Of a stretch of DNA of 64,000 bases, positions 48,368-58,902 are shown in pieces; within the stretch, counting starts at the first letter, position 1, and every line of letters starts with the position of its first letter. The notes beneath the pieces were generated by a model. The model searched no databases. It had not been told where the DNA came from and saw only the letters and a program-made list of their open reading frames with translations. The position numbers and the translations under genes were made by a program. Origin of the DNA: Grammothele lineata (taxonomy: Eukaryota > Basidiomycota > Agaricomycetes > Polyporales > Polyporaceae); NCBI GenBank assembly GCA_002150815.3, contig NDFF03000398.1:62001-126000 (forward strand), in the 5' to 3' direction.

Positions 48368-50006
48368 TCAAACCAAACATACGACCTACAGCGAGCTTGT
48401 TAGGTCATCATACTCTCTGCGGAGTCTTGTGAACAAAAACACTCACATTATCGATCGCGGCTGCGATCGCAGGCCGTAAACTGCCTTCGACGTCCGACAG
48501 GGCACCAAAGATTGCCTCCAGCTTGTCCTGGTAGTAGGTCGGGAACATAGCCACTGCTTCCTCGGAAGAGATCACTGCCTCCACGCTGAAATCGGCGATA
48601 CCCCCGTCGGGTCCTCTGTCCAAACTGGCAATGCTCGTCTGCCTGGCGTCGAGGAGGGTGGTCAACCAAGAAAAGTATTCGGGCTGGAAACACCATTCTG
48701 CGCTCCACTCCGAGGAGCAGACGGGCGAAACTGCCGACTCCCATTTAGAGCTCGCGCCTTTGAACTCCAGGCCTACCGCGGTTGCGCACATGCTGTGATA
48801 CTCCAAGAGACGGTGGTATGATATCGCAGTGGCGTCTTCCATGAAGGGAACGTAGGATCCCAGAAGGGATGCCTTCAAGGTCTTCTTCGCTGCAGCCTGA
48901 ACAATCCCGGGGTTTAGACTGTGTTGGATTGCCGCGAAGTAGGCTGCGAGGGGCATCGACGCCATCACTCCGTCCCATCGTTTGGAGGTGGCGGCATGAA
49001 GGCGTGGCATGGAGTGCTTCTCGAGGGTCGCTAACAGAATGGCAAGGTCCGACGGATTAGATGGAAGGGCTTCATCACCCAAATAGCATACTCGGAGGAC
49101 GTCGGTGAGGGTCCGCAGGTCGAAGTCGCATTGTAGCTCGGGAAGGGGAGATGTTCCGGTGTCCATTTCCGACGTAGGCATCTCTGATGTCTCCACCAAT
49201 ATGCGCTCACAAAGCGCAGGCCAGTGAAGGGCGAGCATCAGGCGGTGTATTTCAACGCTCTGGCCGTCGGTACAACACAACCTGATGTCTGGAGGGGGGA
49301 ATCGTGGGATGAAAGAGGAAGATGGCGCTGAAGGCAAGGGGGGCTCCAGGGGTACGCGATAGGACGCAAGGGAAGCTTCGGGGAGCGTGGAGCGTAGAAA
49401 TTCGCGGAAACGGTAGTAATTCCCTGCGGTGATGCCTTCGAGAATCGAATCAACGCCGTCTTCTAACATGGTTTTCAGTACGGCGAGGCCTTGAGTAGTT
49501 TCGTTTGTCCGCCGCTTGATCTCCGACGCTGCGTGCTGCGCGAGGTCATCTAATCCAGAGCGACAGGCGGATGCCCACACACGGAGGGGAGCTTGCGGAA
49601 TGAGGGCAAGGAGATCTCGCGAGAGCAATGTGATGGGCCATTCCATGATGTACTTTGTCGCCGCCTTCAGCACCGGGACAATGTCCTCCAACGACACCAG
49701 TTCCGGCTTGTTCACGGGGTAACAGAGGAGAAGTAACCGTCGTAAAGTTGCGCCATCTTCGGCAACATTGATGATTGGAAGCTTGCAGTCGTGATTGACG
49801 TCCTCAGTACGCGGCTGAGGCAACGTGAACATATCGTTGAATATGGGGGAGGCCGCGGAGAGGATGGCGTCATTGACCGGGAAGTAGACTCCATCCGAGG
49901 AGCGCAAGATGACGTTGGGGCTCGGTCTGTTGAAAGGCAATTCAGCAGGAGATGCTGAGGTTCCCTCAGAGAGAGATCCGGATGCAACAGCCATTATTGT
50001 AACCAT
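48368..50006 (-). CDS. BTB/POZ protein, WP subclass, member of a tandem pair
   Basis: Two exons, 50006-48447 and 48385-48368; 525 residues (start at 49994, MAVASG, also possible). BTB1 (NVILRSSDGVYFPVNDAILS) is followed by FNDMFTLPQPRTEDVNH and ATLRRLLLLCYPVNKPEL, blocks nearly the same in the gene at 50615-52263. Then EWPITLLSRDLLALIPQAPL and RVWASACRSGL. BTB2: PPPDIRLCCTDGQSVEIHRL. C-terminal blocks: ISYHRLLEYHSMCATAV, SKWESAVSPVC and AMFPTYYQDKLEAIFGALSD. The last exon adds VVCLV. The shared blocks and the same strand and order point to a tandem duplication with the upstream neighbour. Confidence 0.84.
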
Positions 50007-50614
50007 GTCGGAAAACGGGACGAGATGAAATGAGATTGAATCGGTAGAGATGGGAAGAGGAGGAGGAGGAATACAATGGACATTCTACGCACTATGTACA
50101 TGTGGAGGAGGGCAGGGAAGCGTGAGGTGTATTGGGCGCCAAGTGCAACGCGTCTTCGTCCATAGACTCGCGTGGCCAGAACACCGAAGAGAATTGGGTG
50201 CAGGGGTCTCCCGTGGGAACGTCAATCTGTTCCATCGCGGGGATTCGAAGGGTTTCAAGTGCCCAAGTCGCGTCTGACGAGGTCTGACTGCAGACGAGAG
50301 CGCTATAGAGAGCAGCTGGCGAAGCTCTCGCGAGGCCCTTTTTGGTCGCTTCCGGGCACGTATCAAGATTCTTGACCACTGAGGCATTGCACGAACACTG
50401 CGAAAGCGAGACGAGTGGTCATCCGATGTGGAACATCCCGATTAAAACCAGGCCTCGAGCTCACGGCGCATATATGACCAAAGAACCTGAAACCATGAAC
50501 GTAACTAGTTCTGTCCCGTCTCTAAGTGTCCAGTCCCAATCCGTTATACATCCTCCTGGGATAGCGTGCGGCCTTCGTAGATAAACGTGGATATTTGGCC
50601 AGAAGTAACATCCC
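50007..50614. other. Intergenic between tandem BTB copies
   Basis: About 600 nt upstream of the 48368 gene. Frames here are short and unconvincing. Must hold its promoter and the 3' end of the copy at 50615. Confidence 0.4.
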
Positions 50615-52263
50615 TCAAACTACGAGCGTAACCTACGGTGACAAGACCAGATCAATTTTACCTCCACGGTATTTTGCACACAAGAAGGAACTCACATTAT
50701 TGATCGCGGTTGTGATTCCGGGATGTAAGCTATTCTCTATCTCCACTAGCGTAGAAAAGAACGGCTTGGAATACTTCCGGACCCACTCCGGGAACATAGC
50801 TTCCGATTGCGGAGCAGCGAGAATTGCGCGTGCGCTGAAGCTTGAGACACTTTCTTCGGGACCTCTATCCAAACTAGACATGTTCGTCCGCATCGATTCA
50901 AGAAGGGTGGATAGCCAAATCATATGATCGCGTTGGAAACGATCCTTGTCACTGTACGCGGAAGTTTCGAGGCATGAAAACGAAATGAAGGACTCCCATT
51001 TGGAACTCGCTGCTTGCAGTTCTGAGCCCACTGCCGTCCCGCATACGGTATGGTACATCAGTAATAGTGATATGCCAACGCGGCTGCGTTTTCCATGCTG
51101 CGAGTATGCCGCCCCGAAAGAGAGGACTCCAGAGTCTTCCTCGCCGCGACCTCGACAAGGCCGACGTCCAAGCTGTACTGTTTCGCTATAAAGTACGCTT
51201 CGAGGGGAGCCGAGGCTACAACTTCCTCCCAACGTTTGAAAGCAGCGGTGTGGATCCGAGCCATGGAGTGCTTCACTGCAGACGTCATAATTCTGGCGAT
51301 ACGTGACGGATCGGATGGCAGGGCTTCTTCACCCAGATAGCATACCCGTAGCACGTCGATGAGAGTGATCGAGTCCAACTCTACGAGTAATTCTGGAAGG
51401 AAAGGATCCTTGAATTCTGCTGCTGAAGTGTCACATGGGACCTCGGCGGCGGCTGATATTTGCTGGCAAAGAACAGGCCAATGGAGAGCAAGGATCAGGC
51501 GGCGCGCTTCGATAAGCTGCCCATCGAGACAGCACAGTTTGACGTCTGGGGGTGGAAAGCGCGGAATAAACGAGAGTGATGAGTCGATTGGTGGGGAGGG
51601 ATCCGTCGGGGCGCTGTAGGACTCAAATTTGGCGTCGGAGAGAGAAGATCGTAGGAACTCCCGGAGACGGAAGTAGTCGCCCGCTGTCACGTCTTCAAGG
51701 ATAGACTCGACGCCTCCTTCTTGAAGCATATTCTGCATGACGGTCAGAGCTGGGGTAATGTTGTCCGCACGACTCTTGATTTCTGACGCGGCGTGCTGGG
51801 CGAGCGCATGGAGTCCTGAGCGGCAGGCGACTGCCCACACGCGCAAAGGGAACTGGGGTACGAGCGCAAGGAGGTCTCGCGTGAGCAATGTGATAGGCCA
51901 TTCCATGACGTACTTCAAGGCTGCCTTCAACACCGGACCGATATCCTCCAACGACGTCAGCTCCGGCTTGTTCACGGGATAACAAAGGAGCAGTAACCGT
52001 CGTAACGTTGCGCCATCTTCGGCAACATCGATGACTGGAAGCTTGCAGCCGTGATTGACATCTTCAGTGCGCGGCTGAGGCAACGTGAACATATCGTTGA
52101 ATACGTGGGAGGCCGCGGAGAGAATGGCGTGATGGACGGGGAAATCGACTCCATCTGAGGAGCGCAGGACAATGTTTGGGGTTGGTCTGCTGAAAGGCGA
52201 CGAGTCAACGTCGGCTGCTGGCGCCGAGGTTCCGTCAGGGAGAGAATTTGATGTAGCAGCCAT
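50615..52263 (-). pseudogene. Frameshifted BTB/POZ paralogue, WP subclass
   Basis: Start 52263 (MAATSN; the frame extends to a TTG at 52311). The first part is intact: BTB1 NIVLRSSDGVDFPVHHAILS, FNDMFTLPQPRTEDVNHGCK, EWPITLLTRDLLALVPQFPL, BTB2 PPPDVKLCCLDGQLIEARRL. At about 51067 the reading breaks inside the conserved motif YHRLLEYH: the frame reads AYHYY then stops, while a second frame resumes at LLMYHTVCGTAV and runs on through SKWESFISFSC, AMFPEWVRKYSK and EIENSLHPGITTAINN. Compared with the paralogue at 48368 about four bases are missing there. The last intron and micro-exon (VTLVV, 50632-50615) are still present and open, so the damage is recent. No sensible intron explains the shift; an assembly error is possible. 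Confidence 0.75.
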
Positions 52264-52689
52264 CTTTCCAACTGTGCCAGATGGTTGAGGATGGGACGAG
52301 GTTTGGTTCAATCGCGCTGGCGAAGGTGGTTGGTAGTCAGGGCCCGGGAAGCAAGAGGCGCATGGGCGTCAACGTGTCTTTGTCCTGCTCCGGATCCGCC
52401 ATCTTCCTCTTCTCGCTGCGCAAGGCCCGAACCACCCAGCATTCTTCGAGTTCCTCAAATATTCATCGCTAGACATCTTCGATCAATGAGTCTCAAGCCT
52501 GATATTTGTTTGTGCATCGCTCTTGCTCTGGTCTGTTGCACATCATTTACGTACTTAATGACTTACCGTGCAGGTCTATCCTCAATCATGGAGTTCGCTG
52601 GCATCTGTCAGGCATTCGTCTCTTCGCTGCAAATCCGTACCACACTTACGACTCGTATTTAATGATACACAACTACGCTCAGACTTGCA
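52264..52689. promoter_or_regulatory. Divergent promoter region between two BTB loci
   Basis: 426 nt between the minus-strand locus at 50615-52263 and the plus-strand gene at 52690. No TATA box stands out. Confidence 0.35.
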
Positions 52690-54402
52690 ATGTCTGAGCG
52701 CGTCGTTCCTCCTTTCACCTCTGGTGATGCAACTGCCGATATCATCCTTCGAAGCGTCGATGGTGTCGATTTTTACGCCCACCGCGTCATTCTGTCGCAG
52801 GCGTCGCCCCTCTTCCGCACAATGTTTAGCCTCCCACAATCAGTGGGTGGTAAACGTGCTGGGCTTCCAGTCGTCGATGTAACGGAAGATAGCAAGACCG
52901 TGAGGACACTCCTCACGATCTGTTACCCGTTCGTCAAGCCCAGTGCGTACGCGCTCGCGGATATCGAACCCGCGATCGAGGCCGTACTAAAGTACGAAAT
53001 GGAGCTTTCCGTCGACATTTTCACGCGTCAGCTCCTTGCTGACGCGCGACGGTCACCGCTCCGTGTGTGGGCTATTGCATGTCGCTGCAAGCTAGAGGGC
53101 GTTGCGCTTTCAGCCGCACGCTATCTGTGCGCTGACTGCGACGCCCTATGCGATCTTGATACGGACCACCTGGCGCGCGTGTCTGCAGGCGACTATTTCC
53201 GCCTTCGAGAGTTCTGCCGTCGGAACGGGTCCGTAGAAGATCTAGACACGTTCCGACTCTTGACTCCCGACGATGCCTCTTTCGAAGCTGACACAGGCGG
53301 CATCGCGAGCCTACCAGCTGCCGTATGCCGCCATGTTCCGTGTTCAGACATGATCTGTCGCTCGTCAGACGGCGTTGAGTTTCCGACTCATCGTGCCATC
53401 CTCGCGCTTTCATCCTCGCTCCTAAGCGAGAAGATAGCTAGCACTGCTGGCCATGACGGAGAGTCACGGTGCCGCCTTCAGTTCAAAGAGAACGGCGGGC
53501 TCCTAACTTTCCTTCTGAACACGTGCTGTTATGGCGAAACCCATCATATACCGTCTCTTCCCGCCCCTTTCGTTGCCCTGTTCATCGCGGCGAGGAAATA
53601 CAAGATGACACGGGGAGTCGAAGACATGCAAGCTCGATGGGCCAGTGTCGCCAAAGTGCACCCTATCCCCTCATACTTCGAAGCATTCAACGTGGGTCAA
53701 GACGCCTGGGCCAGGCTTGCTGCCAAGAACGTCCTCAACGTCGTCCTACACGGGACGTATGACCCTGCAATGGAAACCTCCCCCGCGATCGCGTATCACC
53801 GTCTTCTGCAGTACTACGACGAATGCAGCAATGCTATCGACATAGAGATATTTAGGGCGCGCTCAGAATGTCCTAAAGGACCGGCGGCCGTCCAACCACG
53901 ACCCCCCGTCGCGTCCCAACTTGCGCCACAGCCGCCATCGAAAGCTACGAAAACCCTCAGCACTGCGCTGACAAGAGCGTCCCATCCCTCCACCGCCACC
54001 CATCGAGCCAGCAAACGCACTGTGGCTAGTGATCTCAGGAGAGAATCTCAACGATCCCTCCTAGAGACTTCTGGTGACGCACCGACGTGGTCACTGGATG
54101 ATTTCTTCGATCAGCCGACATTCGCCGCCTCGCCATCTAGCTCGCAGGCAAGCCAGCCGCCGCAGGTGAAAGTCAAGGCGATCACGTCATATACTCTTCT
54201 CGACCACGTGCAGTGGCGGCGGCACAACGCACGGCCCACGCTGGCGAGGAAGGAAGCGAAAGTTGTCTTGGAATTTGCTCGTACATTTCCAAAGCGTTTC
54301 GATAGCGTATTTGACGAGGTATGCTTCTGCTATAGTTCATTTTCTCTGACGAGATCGGTTAACTTGTGTTTTCAGGTGCACCTCATGATAGAGACGAGGT
54401 GA
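52690..54402 (+). CDS. BTB/POZ protein, double-BTB with long polar linker
   Basis: Two exons, 52690-54318 and 54376-54402; 551 residues. The 57-nt last intron is divisible by three and has no stop, so intron retention would add 19 residues (570 total). BTB1 begins near residue 16 (ADIILRSVDGVDFYAHRVIL); then EPAIEAVLKYEMELSVDIF and PLRVWAIACRCKLEG, and a Cys-rich patch (LCADCDALCDL) near 145. BTB2: SDMICRSSDGVEFPTHRAIL, followed by IAYHRLLQYYDECSNAI. A Ser/Thr/Pro/Ala-rich linker of about 100 residues follows, then WSLDDFFDQPTF. The last helix ends FDSVFDE and the terminal exon adds VHLMIETR. It is the most divergent of the large paralogues and lacks both the WP block and the CxxC. Confidence 0.82.
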   Translation: MSERVVPPFTSGDATADIILRSVDGVDFYAHRVILSQASPLFRTMFSLPQSVGGKRAGLPVVDVTEDSKTVRTLLTICYPFVKPSAYALADIEPAIEAVLKYEMELSVDIFTRQLLADARRSPLRVWAIACRCKLEGVALSAARYLCADCDALCDLDTDHLARVSAGDYFRLREFCRRNGSVEDLDTFRLLTPDDASFEADTGGIASLPAAVCRHVPCSDMICRSSDGVEFPTHRAILALSSSLLSEKIASTAGHDGESRCRLQFKENGGLLTFLLNTCCYGETHHIPSLPAPFVALFIAARKYKMTRGVEDMQARWASVAKVHPIPSYFEAFNVGQDAWARLAAKNVLNVVLHGTYDPAMETSPAIAYHRLLQYYDECSNAIDIEIFRARSECPKGPAAVQPRPPVASQLAPQPPSKATKTLSTALTRASHPSTATHRASKRTVASDLRRESQRSLLETSGDAPTWSLDDFFDQPTFAASPSSSQASQPPQVKVKAITSYTLLDHVQWRRHNARPTLARKEAKVVLEFARTFPKRFDSVFDEVCFCYSSFSLTRSVNLCFQVHLMIETR

Positions 54403-54911
54403 AGGGCGGCTCGGTCCCGGGTAGCACGAAGCGCATCTTCTCAGGGTGCGTAAGCTACTTGGGTAGATAGTTTCAATGACATTAACCTCCACCGCTAGTA
54501 GAACAGAGTGGGGGCGCGACTACGACTGCGTAGACGAGGCTACCTCTCATCATGCACCGTGACGGTCGGCCTAGCTACAGAAGTCGCACAACAACCTGAC
54601 GCCGATCTCAGCGGCATGAGTAGGCACACTATCACCTGCACGCTTCTCAGTGTTTCGAGAAAACAGTCCACTCGATTCGCCGAGGAGAAAAATGGTACGG
54701 CGTTAGTATTTATCGTCCCCTGTTGTGATAAATGCCGGAAACCAGGCGGCGGCAACATACGACGAAAGGTGGATACACTCCCCTAGCACTACCTAATCAC
54801 GGGTAGGAGGAAACAATGCCAAGAAGACCTCATCCTTCTGAGTTCTATCGCAGTGCTTTCCCGAAACTTCATGAATCGTACACGGTGGAGGCGATGTGCT
54901 TTGAACGAAGA
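54403..54911. other. Intergenic, convergent BTB genes
   Basis: About 500 nt. A plus-strand open frame (54508-54786) has no recognised domain. Confidence 0.4.
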
Positions 54912-56613
54912 TTAGACCTGGAGTGACACCTATTCGTATGAATCGGGATAAGATGTTGTGTTAGTAGTTAATCTACAGCGCAATACTTAGGAGAAAACTT
55001 ACTGCGCCAATTGCCTGAGAGATTTCGGGTCCTAGAGTGTTCTCGACTTTTACAAGCTGTTGAACGAACGTCGAGCAGTACCTGTTAGTGGCGCCGTATT
55101 GTGGCCAGTTCGAGGACTGTTCCGGCGTGGATAATAGCGCATGGACGTTAAACTGAGAAACGTCTCCGAAGGGACCTCTGCTAGCACCTTCGATCTCTCG
55201 TTTTGCAACGTCAAGACGACTGGTCATCCAGGGTACTACGGATTCTCTAAGATTATCTGAACCGTAATTGGCTCGGGCGATGGGAGAGATTGTGGTCTTC
55301 CACTCCAAACTCGTTTTCTCAAATACCGTGGTGGCGGCTTGGACGCATGCGGTGTGGTAGCTTAGCAAGCGATGGTATGACAAGGCCGTAGCATCCTCCA
55401 TTTCGGAGACGTAGTATCCTACGAAAACCGGTTTCTCCAAGATCTTCTTCGCAGCTGCCCTCACGATTTCGTTCCCTAGTGATGGGTGCTGCAGAGCGAC
55501 GAAATATGCCACGAGCGGTGCCGCCTCGACATTTTTGTCCCATCGTGTCTTGGCTATGTCGTAGACTCGAGTCATCTGATACGTTTTGGCGACGTCGAGG
55601 ACACTCGCCAGGCGTTCGACGTCATCTGGGAGACCGATTTCTCCGCGATAGCACACTTGTAGAACGTCTTGCACCGCGCGTGATCGAAAACTGACGTGGA
55701 GGATGGGAAGGTCGGATTGTGGGATATGAGTTGTACGAGCGAGGCTGACCGCGGGAAGCTGATTCAGCAAGCTCGAAGAGTTGAGTCCAATGATCAGTTT
55801 GTGCGCCGAAACCTGGACACCGTCCGAGCACTGCAATATGATATCTGGCGGACAATGGGGTACGAGGGACATAGGTAGGGGGGACGATAAGTGAAAAGCC
55901 GAAAGGCTCGAAAAGAAGGGAGACGGCCGGATGAGGTTTGAAGAAGGGGGCGTAGGGTCGCTTTTGGGCGCGGTGATGTCCAGGACCGGGTTTGACAGCG
56001 TAGACCGGAGGTACTCACGTAGTCGGAAGTAGTGGCCAGCAATGACGCCGTCAAGCACCTCCGGGCCCTCCTGCTGTATCATCGTCTCCAATATAGTGAT
56101 AGGTGTTGTAGGAGAAGTGGCTCTTTTCCTAATCGCCAGTGCCGCTTGACGAGTGACGGCATCTAAGCCTGTCTGACACGCGACAGCCCACACCCGCAAT
56201 GGGTTGCGTGGGACGAGGGCGAGAAGATCCCGGGAAAGCAGCATGATAGGCCATTCCATCGTGTACTTAATGGCAGCTTTGAGCACCGCAAATATGTCCT
56301 CCAAAGACTCCGATTCCGGCTTGGCGATGGGATAGCAGAGCAGAAGAAGTCTGCGGAGTGTCTTGCTGTCTTCTGTGACCTCCACCACTGGGAGAGCCGC
56401 ATCTTCGTTGTTGCCATTGAGGTGCGGTTGTGGAAGAGAGAACATGTCAGCAAAAAACTGGGAGGCTTGGGAAAGGATAATGCGGTGGGCACGGAAGTCC
56501 ACACGGTCGGAAGCTCGGAGTATGACATTGGCGGACGATTGGTTGAAGGGAGACTTTGCAAGGGACGGTGTCACTTCATGCGACGTAGTAGAGGAAGGGT
56601 TCGACTGCGACAT
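54912..56613 (-). CDS. BTB/POZ protein, double-BTB, WP subclass
   Basis: Two exons, 56613-55003 and 54929-54912; 542 residues. The frame is open upstream to 56706, but 56613 (MSQSNPSSTT) matches the paralogue N-termini best. BTB1: NVILRASDRVDFRAHRIILS, then ALPVVEVTEDSKTLRRLLLL, EWPIMLLSRDLLALVPRNPL and RVWAVACQTGLDAV. BTB2: CPPDIILQCSDGVQVSAHKL. C-terminal: LSYHRLLSYHTACVQAA, SVVPWMTSRLDVAKREI, NWPQYGATNRYCSTF and KVENTLGPEISQAIGA. The last intron (73 nt) leads to VSLQV and stop. Close to the genes at 38102 and 42875. Confidence 0.85.
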
Positions 56614-57160
56614 TGTGCAAATCGCGTAACTGGTGAGCTTGAAAGCAAGTAGCAAGTGCGAGAAAAGGCCCCGCGAAGTAGCCGCCCAACAAGCATGCTG
56701 CGGCAACCGCAGATCTAAAGCCTCCGAGGAGTCCGCGGAGCCGCGAGCGCTTGAAGCATCTGCGTTAGTCCTGGGCCGATGCAGGCTTCGTATATGACCA
56801 CGCCTTTTCGAGATTCGGCCGATCTACAAGGTGCTTCGGCAGGCACTCGAACTGAAAACGCATGTAATGAAGCTTAGCGTCGCAGCGGTAGGAGACGAAT
56901 GCCAAATTCTGTCGCCCGCCGCATGGCCCTCTATTTGACACGAAGGCTCACATCTTCTCGTGCTATTTGTCGTATTCTCAATTTCGCCTCAGCGCACACC
57001 CGTCAGCTACATTACTCTTCAAAATGCTGAACGTTTGTAGTCAAAACAACTGGGGTCCTTGTCCATAATACTGTCCAACAAAACATCCAAATTCGAGTCG
57101 TAATTATGACTCGAAGCTGCAGGTCTTGATACCCATGATACGGAATGCAGTACGTCGAGG
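56614..57160. other. Intergenic between tandem minus-strand BTB genes
   Basis: About 550 nt; upstream region of the 54912 gene and 3' end of the 57161 gene. No additional gene seen. Confidence 0.4.
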
Positions 57161-58902
57161 TTACATTTCGAGGACAATCTAGTGGTAAAATGCGTGATCA
57201 GCGGAGGAGCCATTGCCAATGTACTGACAACGCCTACCTCGTCGATTGCACGGGCAATTGTGGCATGCAAGGTCATGCCAACTCCCCTGATCAACTCCAT
57301 CAACTTGCTGTACTCTGTACGTGCTAGTGCGGGCCAGAGCACGCACTCCGGTTCAGATATCGCAGAGAGTAGGACGTCAGAAGTAAATTCTGTAAGGTAC
57401 TGTCCCGGGCCACGTCCTCCTGCCTCAATGTGAGCCTTGACATTGTTTAGACGATCCGGCATCCAGGTGTTCGCTGCCTGAGGAGGTTTGAACTGATAGT
57501 AATCGTAGCACATCCCCTGCGCTGAGTAATATGTTGTGCTGTGGGACCTTCTGGGAGAGGTTGAATCGCTTCCGACAGCGACAGGAGCCACTGCGGATGT
57601 CCAGTGAACGCCTGTCTCGTCGAGTACCGCGCACACAGCTCTAGAGCATGCCTCGTGGTACTGCAGAAGACGGTGGTATGCCAATGCTGTCGAATTCTTC
57701 ATTTCCATGCTGTATACGCTAGTTAGAGGTTTTTCCAATGTCTTCTTTGCTGCAGCCCCCACCAAGGCGGGAGCGAGTGGGTGGCGAATGGCAACGAAGT
57801 AAGCGTCGAGGGGAGAACTAGTCATGTGTTCATTCCATTGCTTGAGAGCCGTCTCTCGAATGTGGCTAATTTGATAACGCTCTGACGTGGACAAGATGTC
57901 GGCGAGACGGTAAAGGCGGGGGAAGTGTGTGTAACCTGACTGCTCGTAGGCGAAGAACAGGACATCCTTGAGAGTACGTGGAGAGACGTCAAGTTGGAGA
58001 ACGGGGAGGGAGCCAGAGTCGTTTGTAGCGGGGGATCGTGTCAAAGCGTCCTGGATCTGGGACGAAAGAACGGGCGAAAGGCGTGCCAGCAGGAATTGAT
58101 GCACTTTGACTTCAAGCGCTTCGACACCGTCCGAGTCGGAAGATCGAAGAAGTAAGTCAGGAGGCGGAAAAGATGGAATATCCAGAGATCGGTCTGGAGT
58201 TTCTGTTTTCGTAGAGGTTGTCTTGGTTTCTGTCTTATAGGTGGTTTCTGGGGATGAGGAGCAGAGATACTTGTGAAGTCTGTAGTAGTGATCTGCGGTC
58301 ACTTCGCCGAGGATGGCCGAGCCATTCTCTGCGATTATGGTGTCTAAATAGGACAAAATGGAGGTTCGCGCCGGGATACCCGAAATGCTTTCATCGCCTG
58401 TAGACACAGAGGCGATTCCTTGTCTCCGGAATTCCTGCGCCGCCTTCTCTTCGAGCGTTCGCATCCCCGAGCGACACGCAATTGCCCACACGTACAGCGG
58501 GCGCGCAGGGATGACCGCAAGTAATTCCCTTCGAAGGAGGGCAAGGGGCCAAGCCATATCGTACTTGAATGCGGCCTTCAACACTGGTACGATGTTGTCC
58601 AGCGTTCCCAGGTCGTGCTTCTCGATAGGGTAGCACAGGCGGAGCAGCGCATCGAGCGTCTGACTACCCTCTTCTACATCGATGACAGGTCGAGTGGAGC
58701 CGGGGGAGGCACCGCCAGAAGGCAGAGAGGGCTGGGGTAGCGTAAGCATCGTGTCAAAGACCGGCGACGCCTGGACAAGAATCTGGCTGTGGATGTGGAA
58801 ATTGACATGATCGGCGGAACGGAGGGTGATGTCGGCGGATGGCTGGTTGAAGGGGCTCGCCGCATCTGACGGACCCCCAGGCGAGCTCGGTCGATGAGAC
58901 AT
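57161..58902 (-). CDS. BTB/POZ protein, double-BTB, WP subclass, Thr/Lys-rich linker
   Basis: Two exons, 58902-57238 and 57178-57161; 560 residues. The unspliced frame would run 67 residues further; splicing at GAG|GTAGGC to an acceptor CACTAG gives IVLEM and stop, like the paralogues. BTB1: ADITLRSADHVNFHIHSQIL, then AAFKYDMAWPLALLRRELLA and PLYVWAIACRSGMR. A Thr/Lys/Glu repeat-like linker (around residue 230) precedes BTB2 (PPPDLLLRSSDSDGVEALEV). C-terminal: LAYHRLLQYHEACSRAV, NTWMPDRLNNVKAHI and CVLWPALARTEYSKLMEL. Confidence 0.83.

Noticed and set aside
48362..48375. tRNA B-box-like GGTTCAAACC
   Set aside because: No A-box at a suitable distance and no cloverleaf; it lies at the terminal exon of a BTB gene.
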